Below are positions 54,779-64,000 of a stretch of DNA of 64,000 nt, one piece after another. Both the position numbers and the translations under genes were made by a program. Under the pieces are notes generated by a model, which worked only from the letters and a program-made list of their open reading frames with translations, did not search any database and was not told the origin of the DNA. The stretch's first letter is position 1, and each line of letters starts with the position of its first letter. Source of the stretch: Pseudobythopirellula maris (GTDB taxonomy: Bacteria; Planctomycetota; Planctomycetia; Pirellulales; Lacipirellulaceae); the NCBI RefSeq assembly GCF_007859945.1, contig NZ_SJPQ01000001.1:1364001-1428000 (forward strand). Reading direction: 5' to 3'.

Positions 54779-56344
54779 TTAGCGGACCTGCGAGAGCGCC
54801 CGGTATAGATCGTCCGGGTCGATCGGCTTGGTCAGCACCTCGGTGCAGCCGGCGGCGGTGCACCTTGCGAGCTCGTCGGAGTGAGCCGCGGCGGTGAGGG
54901 CGAAGATCGGGATCGTGACCCCCACTTCTCGCAGGGTGCGTGTGGCGGTAAAGCCATCCATCACCGGCATCAGCATGTCCATGATAATGGCGTCGTAGCC
55001 GCCGTGGCTGAGGGCTTGCTTGTGGGCCTCCTCGCCGTTCTCGACAAAGTCGATCGATGCGCCGGTGGGGGCGAGCAATCGCTTGACCAAGAAGCGGATC
55101 GCTTTGGTGTCCTCGGCAACGAGGATCTGCTTGCCCGCGAGCTGAGGCATCACCTCGGCTTCTTCTTCGATGGGCGCCTCGCAATCGGAGCGGCTTTCTT
55201 CCGGCTGGGGGGCGTCGATTTCGAGCAGGAACGTGGTCCCCTCGGGGCCGGTCGATTCGATCGTGAGCGAGCCGCCCATCATCGCGGCCAGCCGGTGGCT
55301 GATCGCCAATCCAAGCCCAATGCCCTCACGCTGCTCGCCGCTCACGTGGGCGCCCTGGACGAACGGCGTGAAGATCGTGTCGCGGATCTTGTCGGGAATA
55401 CCGGGGCCGCTGTCGGACACCCAGACCTTGAGCCGTCCATCCTCGGACTCCCAAGCAGCCCGGCAGCGGATCTCGCCCAGGGTGGTGAACTTGATGGCGT
55501 TGCCGAGCAGATTCAGCACGATCTGCCGCAGCCGGAAGGGGTCGGTGCACAGCTCGGCAGGGACGCCAAGGGGGGGCTCGAACGTGAGCGGCAGGCCTTT
55601 GTCGCCCGCCTTGATCGCCATGAGTTGGCACGTGGTCTCGAGCAGATCGCGGGCGTTGCAGGGCGTGACGTCGACATCGAGCGAGCCCGATTCGACCTTG
55701 GCCATGTCGATCAGGTCGTTGAGCAGGTCTTTGAGGTGCTCGCCGCTGCCCGAGATCATCTCGAGCATCTCGACGGCGTCGCTCGCCAGCGGGTCCTTGC
55801 GCAGCAGTGTGGTGAACCCAAGGATGGCGGTGAGCGGCGTGCGGAGCTCGTGGCTGATCAGGGTGAGGAAGTTCGACTTGGCGCGGTTGGCTCGCTCCGC
55901 CTCGAGGCGGGCCTCTTCGGCGATCTTCTCGCTCTCGACTAAACGACGCACGAGACGGTGGCGTTCGATGGCGTTCTGGGCGACACGAGCGAGAACGGGC
56001 GGGGTGATCTCGGACTTGGTGAAATAGTCCTGCACGCCGTGGGCGAGCGGCTCGGACTGCAGCAGGTGGCCGTGGACGCTGCCGGTCAGCACGACGATCG
56101 GCAGCGGCGGCGCGAGCTTGGGCCCGATCAGCTGGGCGACGATCTGCTCCGCGTTCATGTCGGGCAAGCGGAAGTCGAGGATCAGCAAGTCGAAGTCGGC
56201 GCCCTCGGACTGAAGCATCGCGAGACCCGCGGCGCCGGTTTTCGCACAATCGATCGTGTAGCGCACGAGCGGGTCTTGCCTCAGTGCGTGGGCGACCATC
56301 TCGCGGTCTTCGGGGCTGTCATCGATGATGAGAACTTTACGCAT
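54779..56344 (-). CDS. REC-HK-REC hybrid histidine kinase
   Basis: 521 residues. N-terminal receiver (VLIIDDSPEDRE, phospho-Asp 57 in LLILDF, and a KS in DYFTKSE), a histidine kinase core (FLTLISHELRTPLTAILGF; N-box NLLGNAIKF; DSGPGIP; GIGLGLAISHRL), and a C-terminal receiver (ILVAEDTKAIRFLV, MDMLMPVMDGF, LTKPID). No sensor domain or membrane helix, so it likely takes phosphate or a signal from a partner. It lies downstream of the phytochrome kinase on the same strand with a gap of 111 bases, suggesting that the first receiver is the phytochrome's target. Confidence 0.9.
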   Translation of the reverse strand: MRKVLIIDDSPEDREMVAHALRQDPLVRYTIDCAKTGAAGLAMLQSEGADFDLLILDFRLPDMNAEQIVAQLIGPKLAPPLPIVVLTGSVHGHLLQSEPLAHGVQDYFTKSEITPPVLARVAQNAIERHRLVRRLVESEKIAEEARLEAERANRAKSNFLTLISHELRTPLTAILGFTTLLRKDPLASDAVEMLEMISGSGEHLKDLLNDLIDMAKVESGSLDVDVTPCNARDLLETTCQLMAIKAGDKGLPLTFEPPLGVPAELCTDPFRLRQIVLNLLGNAIKFTTLGEIRCRAAWESEDGRLKVWVSDSGPGIPDKIRDTIFTPFVQGAHVSGEQREGIGLGLAISHRLAAMMGGSLTIESTGPEGTTFLLEIDAPQPEESRSDCEAPIEEEAEVMPQLAGKQILVAEDTKAIRFLVKRLLAPTGASIDFVENGEEAHKQALSHGGYDAIIMDMLMPVMDGFTATRTLREVGVTIPIFALTAAAHSDELARCTAAGCTEVLTKPIDPDDLYRALSQVR

Positions 56345-56455
56345 CGGCTCGAATCTTGGTCGCTCTGGGTCCGTGACAGGTCTGGGGCGGGACCTGTCGA
56401 TTCAATTGAGTCTGTCCCCGAGTCGGTCGCAGGATTTCCGCCGCACGCATGAAGT

Positions 56456-58726
56456 CTAGGAGATCGTCGGCTCTAAGCAAAAACAAAACGTCGTGCCGCG
56501 GTCGGGTTCGGACTCGATCCAAATCATGCCGCCGTGGCGTTGGACGATCTTCTTGACGATGGCGAGGCCGGCGCCGGTCCCGTCGCCGTAATGCTCCTCG
56601 GTGTGCAGACGCCAGAAGAGCTGAAAGGCCGTGTCGTGATGGTCCTGCGGGATGCCGACGCCGTTGTCGCTGACCCTGACAACGGTGGCGAAGCGGCCCG
56701 ACTCGGTCCGCAAGCTCCCGGAGGGCGCGGCGCTGATCTCGACCCGTTTTTCGCTCTGGCGGTTGTACTTCACGGCGTTGCTGATCAGGTTGGCCAGCAG
56801 CTCGCGGAAGCACATGTAGTCGGCCGTCAACAGCACGCCGCTCGGCGCCGACAACGCGAGCGTTTCGGAGTAATCAGACCCCAGCGCTAGCTCGGCGGCC
56901 TCGGTCGCGGCCTCGGCGAGATCGACCTGCTCCCGCTTGAGATCGCCAGAGCCGGCTCGCGAGAGACGCAACAGGCCCGCGACGAGCTCGTCCATCCGAT
57001 TGGTCAGCCGCGTGAGCGCCTCGCAACGCGACTCGATGCTTGGCGTCTTGTGGTGCTCGAGCTCCTCGAGCAAGAAACGCACCGTGTGGTTGAGCCCACG
57101 CAGCGGCTCGCGCAAATCGTGTGAGGCCGCGAATGCGAAGGAATCGAGGTCCGAATTCAGCTGGGCCAACTGCTGGTTGAGCCGCGCGAGCTGCTTGGCC
57201 CGACGCCCCACCAAGTCGGCCAGCGTTACGCGGATCGACTCGGCCATCTCGAGGTCGACCGCCGACCAAGACCGCGACCTGCCCCGCACGTCCTCTTTCC
57301 ACGCGGCAAACGACAGCCGTGGCGACAGCCGCACGCCCTGCGGAGTGGGCTCGGCCGGCTTGTTCGGATCTCCCGCCCAGACCACTTCCTGGGCGTACTC
57401 CTTGCGGAAGAACAGCAGGCCGGTCAGCTCGGGCGACTCCAAGGGCAAGGCCAAGCCGCCGCACAACGAGCCGAGGTCGTCCTGGTCGCAAGCGGCGTGC
57501 TCGCCCAGCCGGTCGGTGTCCCAAACCGAGGCGCCCGAGGCGAGCAACGTCTCGGCTAACGCTTCGACCGTGTCGGGGCTTGGCGTGGCGCCCCACGTCG
57601 TCGGGCCGTCGCGCCAGCAGAAGGCGACCCCGTCCGCCTCGACGCAGCGGCACAGCGCCTCGGCCGAGGCCATCGCCTCGGTGAAGAACTCCTCGCTCGT
57701 GGCGAGATCGTTGGTGACCTGCGCAAGCACTTCGGCTCGATCGCTGCGCTGACGGTTGGCTTCGCTCAGGTCCCGCGACGTGAGGTAGACAGCGGCCATC
57801 TGCCCCAAGATCTCACAGGCGGCGCGGTCTTCGAACGACAGGCGGCTCGGCTCGTAGTGGTGGCAAGCGATCAGGCCCCAGAGCCGCCCCTCGCAAAGAA
57901 TGCTCACCGACATCGAGGCCCGGACCCCCATGTTCCTGAGGTATTCGATGTGGATCGGCGAAACAGCGCGGAAGCAGCTGTAGCTCAGGTCGAGTGCATC
58001 GCCCGAGCCGGGACGCGCCTCCGGCAAGATCGGCGAGGGGGGGGCCAGGATGTCGGCGATCGCGCGGACCGGGTTGAGCTCGTACAGCCGGCGCGCCTGC
58101 TTGGGGATGTCGGTGGCCGGGTAGTGCAATCCGAGGAACGACTCGAAGCGGTCGTCGACCGACTCGCCCACCACCGCGCCGTGCCCCTCCTCGAGGAACC
58201 GGTAAACCATCACCCGGTCGAAACCGCTGATCGAACGCACCTCCTCGGCGATGGCCGAGTAGAGCGTGGCAAGATCGGGGCACGCCTGCATGTGGTGATT
58301 GGCGAGGTTCAGCCTGAGCGGCAGGCTCATCAGCAACGCCGGCCCCTCCGGCAGTCCGGCCGCGTGCTCCAGCTCGACGATCAACAAGCCACGGTAGTGG
58401 TGGAGCATCGCCTGGAACCGGCCCGGTTTATTGCCACCACCGGACGACGGCTCGAGGATGAAGGGATGGATGATCCCCTCCCGGTTGGCCAGCAGCGAAT
58501 CGATCCGAGACCGCTCGATGTCGGGGAACATCTGCTCAAACGAGGCGCCGGCAACCGGCTCGGCGCCGAGCCAGTCGGCGGCGTTTTGTGACCAGTTGCA
58601 GAGAACGAGCCGCGACGCGTCAAACGCCAGCAGCAGCCCGTGGGGCTGGATGCCCCCGGGGACGTGGATCGGCTCGAGGTCGCAATTGGTCAGGTCGACC
58701 GATTGCTTCGTCGCGTGACCGTTCAT
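56456..58726 (-). CDS. bphP: Bacteriophytochrome histidine kinase
   Basis: 756 residues. PAS-GAF-PHY photosensor followed by a histidine kinase. The biliverdin-binding Cys is in TNCDLEPIHVPGGIQPHG (Cys 15). GAF motifs are PATDIPKQARRLYELNPVRAI and SPIHIEYLRNMGVRASMSVSI. PHY-type sequence follows (around 330-510), then HisKA FAASHDLREPLRGL (His about 536), N-box NLISNAVKYN, DNGVGIP and GTGAGLAIVKKI. It senses red/far-red light. ATG at 58726 overlaps the heme oxygenase stop by ATGA. The kinase lacks a receiver; the REC-HK-REC protein downstream is the likely partner. Confidence 0.95.
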   Translation of the reverse strand: MNGHATKQSVDLTNCDLEPIHVPGGIQPHGLLLAFDASRLVLCNWSQNAADWLGAEPVAGASFEQMFPDIERSRIDSLLANREGIIHPFILEPSSGGGNKPGRFQAMLHHYRGLLIVELEHAAGLPEGPALLMSLPLRLNLANHHMQACPDLATLYSAIAEEVRSISGFDRVMVYRFLEEGHGAVVGESVDDRFESFLGLHYPATDIPKQARRLYELNPVRAIADILAPPSPILPEARPGSGDALDLSYSCFRAVSPIHIEYLRNMGVRASMSVSILCEGRLWGLIACHHYEPSRLSFEDRAACEILGQMAAVYLTSRDLSEANRQRSDRAEVLAQVTNDLATSEEFFTEAMASAEALCRCVEADGVAFCWRDGPTTWGATPSPDTVEALAETLLASGASVWDTDRLGEHAACDQDDLGSLCGGLALPLESPELTGLLFFRKEYAQEVVWAGDPNKPAEPTPQGVRLSPRLSFAAWKEDVRGRSRSWSAVDLEMAESIRVTLADLVGRRAKQLARLNQQLAQLNSDLDSFAFAASHDLREPLRGLNHTVRFLLEELEHHKTPSIESRCEALTRLTNRMDELVAGLLRLSRAGSGDLKREQVDLAEAATEAAELALGSDYSETLALSAPSGVLLTADYMCFRELLANLISNAVKYNRQSEKRVEISAAPSGSLRTESGRFATVVRVSDNGVGIPQDHHDTAFQLFWRLHTEEHYGDGTGAGLAIVKKIVQRHGGMIWIESEPDRGTTFCFCLEPTIS

Positions 58727-59430
58727 TCGGCCCCCCCCACATGCTGGCCGTAGATCTCGAACGTGCGTCGGGCGGCATGCTCCACCGGCGCGCGCTGCGT
58801 CTCGGCGGCGAACTCTTCGTCGAGCCAAGCCTTCGTTGCGCTCCAGCGCGACTCGGTCTCTGAGCCGTAGGCGCTGAAATAGTCGCCCCCGGCGCCCGGG
58901 CAGACGCCCAGCGATTTCTCCAAGCTCCTGGCCAAGTAACGCGACCCCATGGTCGAACCCTCGAGTACGTAGAGCACACCCGCCGCGTGCTCGGCGTTCT
59001 CGACCCACGAAAAGTCGGCGTGGGTTTCCTGCCTCGGTACGGCGCCGCTGCCGGCGGCGTCATCCGGCTTCGTCGTGTCGCCCTTGGCGAGGACGCAGCT
59101 GAGATCGAGCTCCAATCGGCCGGCGCGGCGGCGCGAGGCAAGCCAATCGGGCGGCTCGCTGAGGTGGTGTTCGATCGCGCGGTCCGCCGGCGCTTGGACA
59201 CGGTAAATGCGCCGCAGCAGGTCGCGGTAGCACTCGGCGGAAGAGAAGGCAGCCCGCCAATCAACGCGTCCTTCGACATCTTTGTGCAGCGTCTCGGTCG
59301 ACCGCCGCAAGTGCTCGCTGATGGGGATTGAGCCGCTTATGGTTCTACCGCCAGAAGTAGGGGGAAATCGCGGCGCGGCGACGGGAGCGTCGTCCCCCAT
59401 CCCATTCAAGCTTTCGGCCGTCATCCTCAC
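58723..59430 (-). CDS. bphO: Heme oxygenase (biliverdin-forming)
   Basis: 235 residues of the bacterial heme oxygenase/BphO family. The proximal heme ligand is His 49 in LRRSTETLHKDVEG, and the distal helix motif reads VLEGSTMGSRYLARSLEKSLGV, with glycine-rich flexibility over the heme. It opens heme to biliverdin, the chromophore of the phytochrome encoded next (overlapping ATGA). Start GTG at 59430; the ATG at 59424 is equally possible. First gene of the light-sensing operon. Confidence 0.9.
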   Translation of the reverse strand: MRMTAESLNGMGDDAPVAAPRFPPTSGGRTISGSIPISEHLRRSTETLHKDVEGRVDWRAAFSSAECYRDLLRRIYRVQAPADRAIEHHLSEPPDWLASRRRAGRLELDLSCVLAKGDTTKPDDAAGSGAVPRQETHADFSWVENAEHAAGVLYVLEGSTMGSRYLARSLEKSLGVCPGAGGDYFSAYGSETESRWSATKAWLDEEFAAETQRAPVEHAARRTFEIYGQHVGGAE

Positions 59431-59601
59431 ACGAGCAGCGGCCGCTCAGCTTTGCAATAGGACATCTTTAAGTTCGATCTCCCGCCAGTCAAGCAGGATC
59501 ACGCCACTTGATTCGAAGAAAGAAGTTGTCCGCCGGTTTCGACGCGTAGGCTGGTCGCTTTGGAACCACACCTAGCGGAAGAACCAATCGCCAAGCCCTA
59601 T

Positions 59602-59949
59602 TCAGTCTCTCGGTGGGCGTTTGCCCTCAATCGGCGCCAAGTACATCACGCCGACTGGCTCCCCCGTGGCAGGCGGAGCTTTCACTTCACCGGCGATGTC
59701 GATCCACTCCAGCGAATCGATTTGCGCTCGCCCAAAGTGGTGACCGCGCGAATCGATGATCGTGACCGGCCGTGGGAGCTGCGCCACCGCTCGCCAGTAG
59801 CCATCCGATTGGTACGCAACCAGATGGGTCACGTACCACGGCCCATCCTTGGGGGAAGAGACGTGTATTTGGTCGCCGCTCCAAGAGGCATGGAGCCGGC
59901 GCCTCTCACTCATCTGCCACTCCAGCAGCCAGAGCGAGCCCACGGCCAA
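59602..59949 (-). CDS. Small membrane-anchored protein, unknown function
   Basis: About 115 residues from a TTG at 59949. The frame stays open upstream through GVTLLGIALLAVGSLWLLEW, which would complete a transmembrane helix, so the real start may lie farther upstream at a codon that is not ATG/GTG/TTG or be lost. The soluble part has DGPWYVTHLVAYQSDGYWRAVAQLPRPVTIIDSRG and a Trp/Pro-rich end GVMYLAPIEGKRPP. No family recognised. Isolated gene between bphO and the sigma factor. Confidence 0.5.
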   Translation of the reverse strand: MAVGSLWLLEWQMSERRRLHASWSGDQIHVSSPKDGPWYVTHLVAYQSDGYWRAVAQLPRPVTIIDSRGHHFGRAQIDSLEWIDIAGEVKAPPATGEPVGVMYLAPIEGKRPPRD

Positions 59950-60103
59950 CAGAGCGATTCCTAGCAGGGTGACGCCGTACCTGGCGGCGACATCGCATTG
60001 CCTGACGATCTCGATGAACTCAGCTCCCGGCGATAAGGGCGTGACTCGCGGGGCCTCGCGCTACCAGTAGCGCCTCATCGGCAGCGGCTCAGCGGCAGTG
60101 TCT

Positions 60104-60982
60104 TTAGCGTCCCTGCAGCAGCATCGCGGCGTCGCGGGGGTCGTCGAGGCTGGCGGCCATCTTGGCCAGCGCTTCGGTCTCGATCTGACGGACGCGTTCA
60201 CGCGTGAGGCCCAACTGCTCGCCGATCTCTTTGAGCGTCCGAGGCTCGACTCCGCCTAGGCCGAAGCGGAGCTTGAGGATCGTCGCCTCGCGCTCGTCCA
60301 TCGTCTTGAGCATCTCGAGAACGTGCCGCAGGCTGTCGGACTCGAGCAGCTGGTCGTCGGGCGAAACCTGGTTCTCGTCGGTGATCATGTCGCCCAACGT
60401 CCACCCCGCCTCGGATTGGTCGGTCTGCGGCGTGGCGTTGTAGATCTTGATCGCCTTCTTGATGATCGGCAGCTTCTTCTTCGGCAGCCCCAGCACGCGG
60501 GCGATCTCTTCGGGCGTGGGCGAGCGGTCGAGTTCCTCGGTCAGCCGGGCCGACGCGCGGCGCCACTTCGACAAGAGCTCGACCATGTACGCCGGGATAC
60601 GGATCGTCTTGCCGGTGTTGATGAGCGCCCGCTTGATCGACTGCTTGATCCAGTAGCTGGCGTAGGTGCTGAAGCGGGTGCCCATCGCGGGGTCGAAGCC
60701 CTCGACCGCCCGCAACAGCCCGAGGTTGCCCTCCTCGATCAGGTCCTGGAGGCTGAGGCCCTTGCCCGAGTAGCCGCGAGCGATGTTCACCACCAAGCGC
60801 AGGTTGGCCCGCACCATGCGATCGCGGGCCGCCATGTCCCCCTCGCCGATCCGCACGGCCAGGTCCTTCTCGTCCTGGGCGGTCAAGAGCGCGGTCTCGT
60901 TGATCTCGCGCAGGTAGGTCTCGAGCGGCGTTTGGACGGCGGAGCCGGGGGTGCGGCGCTTTTTCGTGGGTGCGGTGGCCAT
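60104..60982 (-). CDS. RpoD/SigA-like (group 1/2) sigma factor
   Basis: 292 residues. Region 1.2 (TPLETYLREINETALLTAQDEKDLA), region 2 (ANLRLVVNIARGYSGKGLSLQDLIEEGNLGLLRAVEGFDPAMGTRFSTYASYWIKQSIKRAL, with the -10-recognising helix), region 3 (TLEELDRSPTPEEIARVLG), and region 4.2 helix-turn-helix (LKEIGEQLGLTRERVRQIETEALAKM). The short N-terminus and absence of an acidic region 1.1 point to a group 2 (RpoS/SigB-C-like) rather than the primary factor. ATG at 60982; an extended frame upstream lacks conservation. Confidence 0.92.
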   Translation of the reverse strand: MATAPTKKRRTPGSAVQTPLETYLREINETALLTAQDEKDLAVRIGEGDMAARDRMVRANLRLVVNIARGYSGKGLSLQDLIEEGNLGLLRAVEGFDPAMGTRFSTYASYWIKQSIKRALINTGKTIRIPAYMVELLSKWRRASARLTEELDRSPTPEEIARVLGLPKKKLPIIKKAIKIYNATPQTDQSEAGWTLGDMITDENQVSPDDQLLESDSLRHVLEMLKTMDEREATILKLRFGLGGVEPRTLKEIGEQLGLTRERVRQIETEALAKMAASLDDPRDAAMLLQGR

Positions 60983-61417
60983 AGCTTGCGGGGGTTCGCG
61001 GGGGCGAGGCGTTGCGGGGGAACGCCGGACGGTGATCGCGCAGACGGGGGGCCGCGCGTGATGGGTGCTAGCAGTGACTATCGACCCATGGGCGACGCCG
61101 ACTGTGCCCCGTGGCAAACCGCGCGCGTTGTGCGGGGTGTGCGGGTAACGATGCGGGCTGCGGATTGCGGTGGGCGGAATGAGTAGGAAGACCTCATCCG
61201 TTACGCGGCGGCGCAAGCTTCTCGCACAAAAAAATCAACGCCACGCGCCGAAGGACGCCCGCTTCGGTGGGGGTATTCCCGGACGATTCGAATAGGTGGG
61301 TGGAAACGCCCATGAGGAAAATAATGGTTGGGATTCTCCGGGGCGATTAAGATCTACTGCTCTTGTCGATAGGCAGCTGCTTCTCTCCGATCATCCCTCT
61401 ATTTCTGCGAGCGTCTA
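60983..61417. other. Spacer between divergent sigma factor and FG-GAP protein genes
   Basis: No gene. Between about 61220 and 61350 it is less GC-rich (AAAAAAATCAACG, GAGGAAAATAATGG). No defendable promoter or repeat. Confidence 0.45.
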
Positions 61418-62644
61418 ATGAAGAGCATCCGAGTCGTCGTCTGTTTATTCTCGGGATTCCTCCCTGCCGTTTTGTTTCTCACTGCCGGCGCCGCACCGGC
61501 ACGGGCGGGATTTGGCGATCAGCTGTACCGGATTGCAGGCGGGAGCGACGAGCGGCTCGGGAGATCCGTCGCGATCGATGAAGGACGCCTCTTGCTAGGG
61601 GCCCCCGGTTCCGAGAACGCCTACGTACACGACGCCTCGACGGGCGTGCTGAACCGCGTCCTCCTAGGCAGCGAAGACACTTTCGGTGCGGCCGTGGCCA
61701 TTGATGGCGAGCGGGCGGTCGTGGGAGCGTTCCACGCCGACAGCTTGGGCACCAACGCCGGCGCGGCTTACCTCTATGACCTGGGCGGCGTTGCCGCCCC
61801 GCAGCCGCTGGAGGGGCAAGACACCGGCGCGTTCGATCGGTTCGGTTGGTCCACGGCGGTTGACGGCAACTTGGTGCTGGTGGGGGCCTACGCCCACAAC
61901 GACACCCACGGTGCGGCTTACCTGTTCGACGCAACGACGGGAGAGCAGTCGATGGAGATCGTCCCAGGCGTCCCTGCCGACGACGGGTACTTCGGCCGTT
62001 CGGTCGCGATCGAAGGAGGGCTCGCCCTGGTGGGGGCCTATCGCGACATTGACGCCGAGGGCGTAAACACCGGCTCCGCCTACCTGTTCGACACCACGAC
62101 GGGCGAGCAGGTGTTCCGCTTCGAGCCAGAAGACGGGGCGTTTAGCGACTACTTCGGCGAGTCGGTCGCCCTGTCAGAAGGGCTGGCGATCGTAGGCTCC
62201 TGGGGCAATAGCGAGGGCAACCTCTCATCGGGAGCGGCCTACGTGTACGACGTCGCGACGGGTCAGCTGGTCAACAAGCTGACGCCTATCGACGGGCGTA
62301 GAGATCAGGGGTTTGGCGGCTCGGTCGCAATAGATGGACGCTACGCACTTATCGGCGCGGTTGGCGACGACGCGAATGGACAACTCGCTGGGGCGGCCTA
62401 CCTGTTTGATGCGGTGTCCGGCCAGCAATTGCTGCGAATCACGCCGGACGATTCTTCGGCGTATCAGAACTTTGGTTTCAGCGTTGCCCTCGATGACGGC
62501 CTAGCGGTGATCGGAGCGCCCGGTCACTCAAGCTCCAATGGCGCGGCCTACGTCTTTGACGTCGCGATCCCAGAGCCGACCTCGTGGCTCTTGCTCTCTG
62601 CGGCCTGCCTCTTCTTGGCGGGGCATCGGTTGCGCGTCGTCTGA
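61418..62644 (+). CDS. FG-GAP-type beta-propeller protein with PEP-CTERM tail
   Basis: 408 residues: signal peptide (VVVCLFSGFLPAVLFLTAGAAPARA), then six or seven repeats of the form FGxSVAIDGxxALVGAxxD...GAAYLFDxxTG (for example RFGWSTAVDGNLVLVGAYAH and FGESVALSEGLAIVGSWG), typical of FG-GAP/integrin-like propellers. The tail is IPEPTSWLLLSAACLFLAGHRLRVV, a PEP-CTERM sorting signal. Presumably displayed on the cell surface; ligand unknown. It converges on rpsA across the rpsA terminator. Confidence 0.87.
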   Translation: MKSIRVVVCLFSGFLPAVLFLTAGAAPARAGFGDQLYRIAGGSDERLGRSVAIDEGRLLLGAPGSENAYVHDASTGVLNRVLLGSEDTFGAAVAIDGERAVVGAFHADSLGTNAGAAYLYDLGGVAAPQPLEGQDTGAFDRFGWSTAVDGNLVLVGAYAHNDTHGAAYLFDATTGEQSMEIVPGVPADDGYFGRSVAIEGGLALVGAYRDIDAEGVNTGSAYLFDTTTGEQVFRFEPEDGAFSDYFGESVALSEGLAIVGSWGNSEGNLSSGAAYVYDVATGQLVNKLTPIDGRRDQGFGGSVAIDGRYALIGAVGDDANGQLAGAAYLFDAVSGQQLLRITPDDSSAYQNFGFSVALDDGLAVIGAPGHSSSNGAAYVFDVAIPEPTSWLLLSAACLFLAGHRLRVV

Positions 62645-62682
62645 GGGCCGCAATACGGGCGACGCGAGCGCGGGGGGCGCGC

Positions 62683-62720
62683 AAAAAAACGGCGCCGCGA
62701 GCAGGGGGCTCGCGGCGCCG
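62683..62720 (-). terminator. Intrinsic terminator of rpsA
   Basis: A perfect 13-bp stem (GGCGCCGCGAGC / GCTCGCGGCGCC plus one outer pair) with a five-base loop; on the minus strand it is followed by seven T (A's at 62683-62689). Confidence 0.93.
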
Positions 62721-62767
62721 GTGAGGTCGTATCGGTTGTGACGCCCACGATAAGGGCGCCGGTCGTG

Positions 62768-64000
<1,233 letters not shown>

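Overview
The window looks like chromosomal DNA of a planctomycete, most likely order Pirellulales (Lacipirellulaceae-like). The basis is high GC throughout, a DUF1571 lipoprotein-type gene, several secreted proteins ending in PEP-CTERM-like tails, a sulfatase joined to LamG-like and dockerin-like modules, many TTG/GTG starts, and spacers full of inverted repeats. No rRNA, prophage, transposase or CRISPR array was seen; one tRNA-Ala is present. Genus-level placement is inference.

Layout. 1-9 kb: the end of an OmpH/Skp-like chaperone, an FHA-GAF histidine kinase, birA, an MBL-fold hydrolase, a DUF1571 protein and a translationally coupled pair of secreted beta-propellers. 9-27 kb: mainly housekeeping (MFS carrier, PcrA/UvrD helicase, YfgM-like protein, RluA-family pseudouridine synthase, mscL, purN, GNAT enzyme, ileS, PIG-L deacetylase, class II aldolase, SulP carrier). 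Nearly every spacer here is a fold-back repeat, and two similar sequences lie inside the ileS reading frame. 27-42 kb: an NhaC-type antiporter, a damaged sulfatase gene (nonsense codon plus loss of the catalytic Cys), a VIT1/CCC1 carrier, a PEP-CTERM protein, comM, a nucleoside-type MFS carrier, tRNA-Ala, a UPF0104 membrane protein, a membrane-anchored possible nuclease-fold protein, a zinc-ribbon protein, and a coupled DUF362 / squalene-cyclase-repeat pair.

42.2-54.8 kb is a complete-looking Tad/Flp pilus locus. A leader carrying what reads as a class I cyclic-di-GMP (GEMM-I) riboswitch precedes the Flp pilin. The pilin is followed by a strong intrinsic terminator and then by tadV, cpaB, the cpaC secretin, tadZ, tadA, tadB, tadC, a small exported protein and a TPR protein. 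The implied logic is c-di-GMP control of pilin synthesis, with the assembly machinery made at a lower level by read-through or by its own promoter.

54.8-59.4 kb, facing the Tad locus, is a light-sensing operon: heme oxygenase (makes biliverdin), bacteriophytochrome kinase (start overlaps the previous stop), and a REC-HK-REC hybrid kinase. The window ends with a small membrane protein, a SigA-like sigma factor, an FG-GAP-type PEP-CTERM protein and the 3' part of rpsA with its terminator.

The observations I rate highest are the GEMM-I riboswitch on the pilin gene, the repeat-derived in-frame insertions in ileS together with the fold-back elements that fill spacers and supply stop codons, and the doubly damaged sulfatase.
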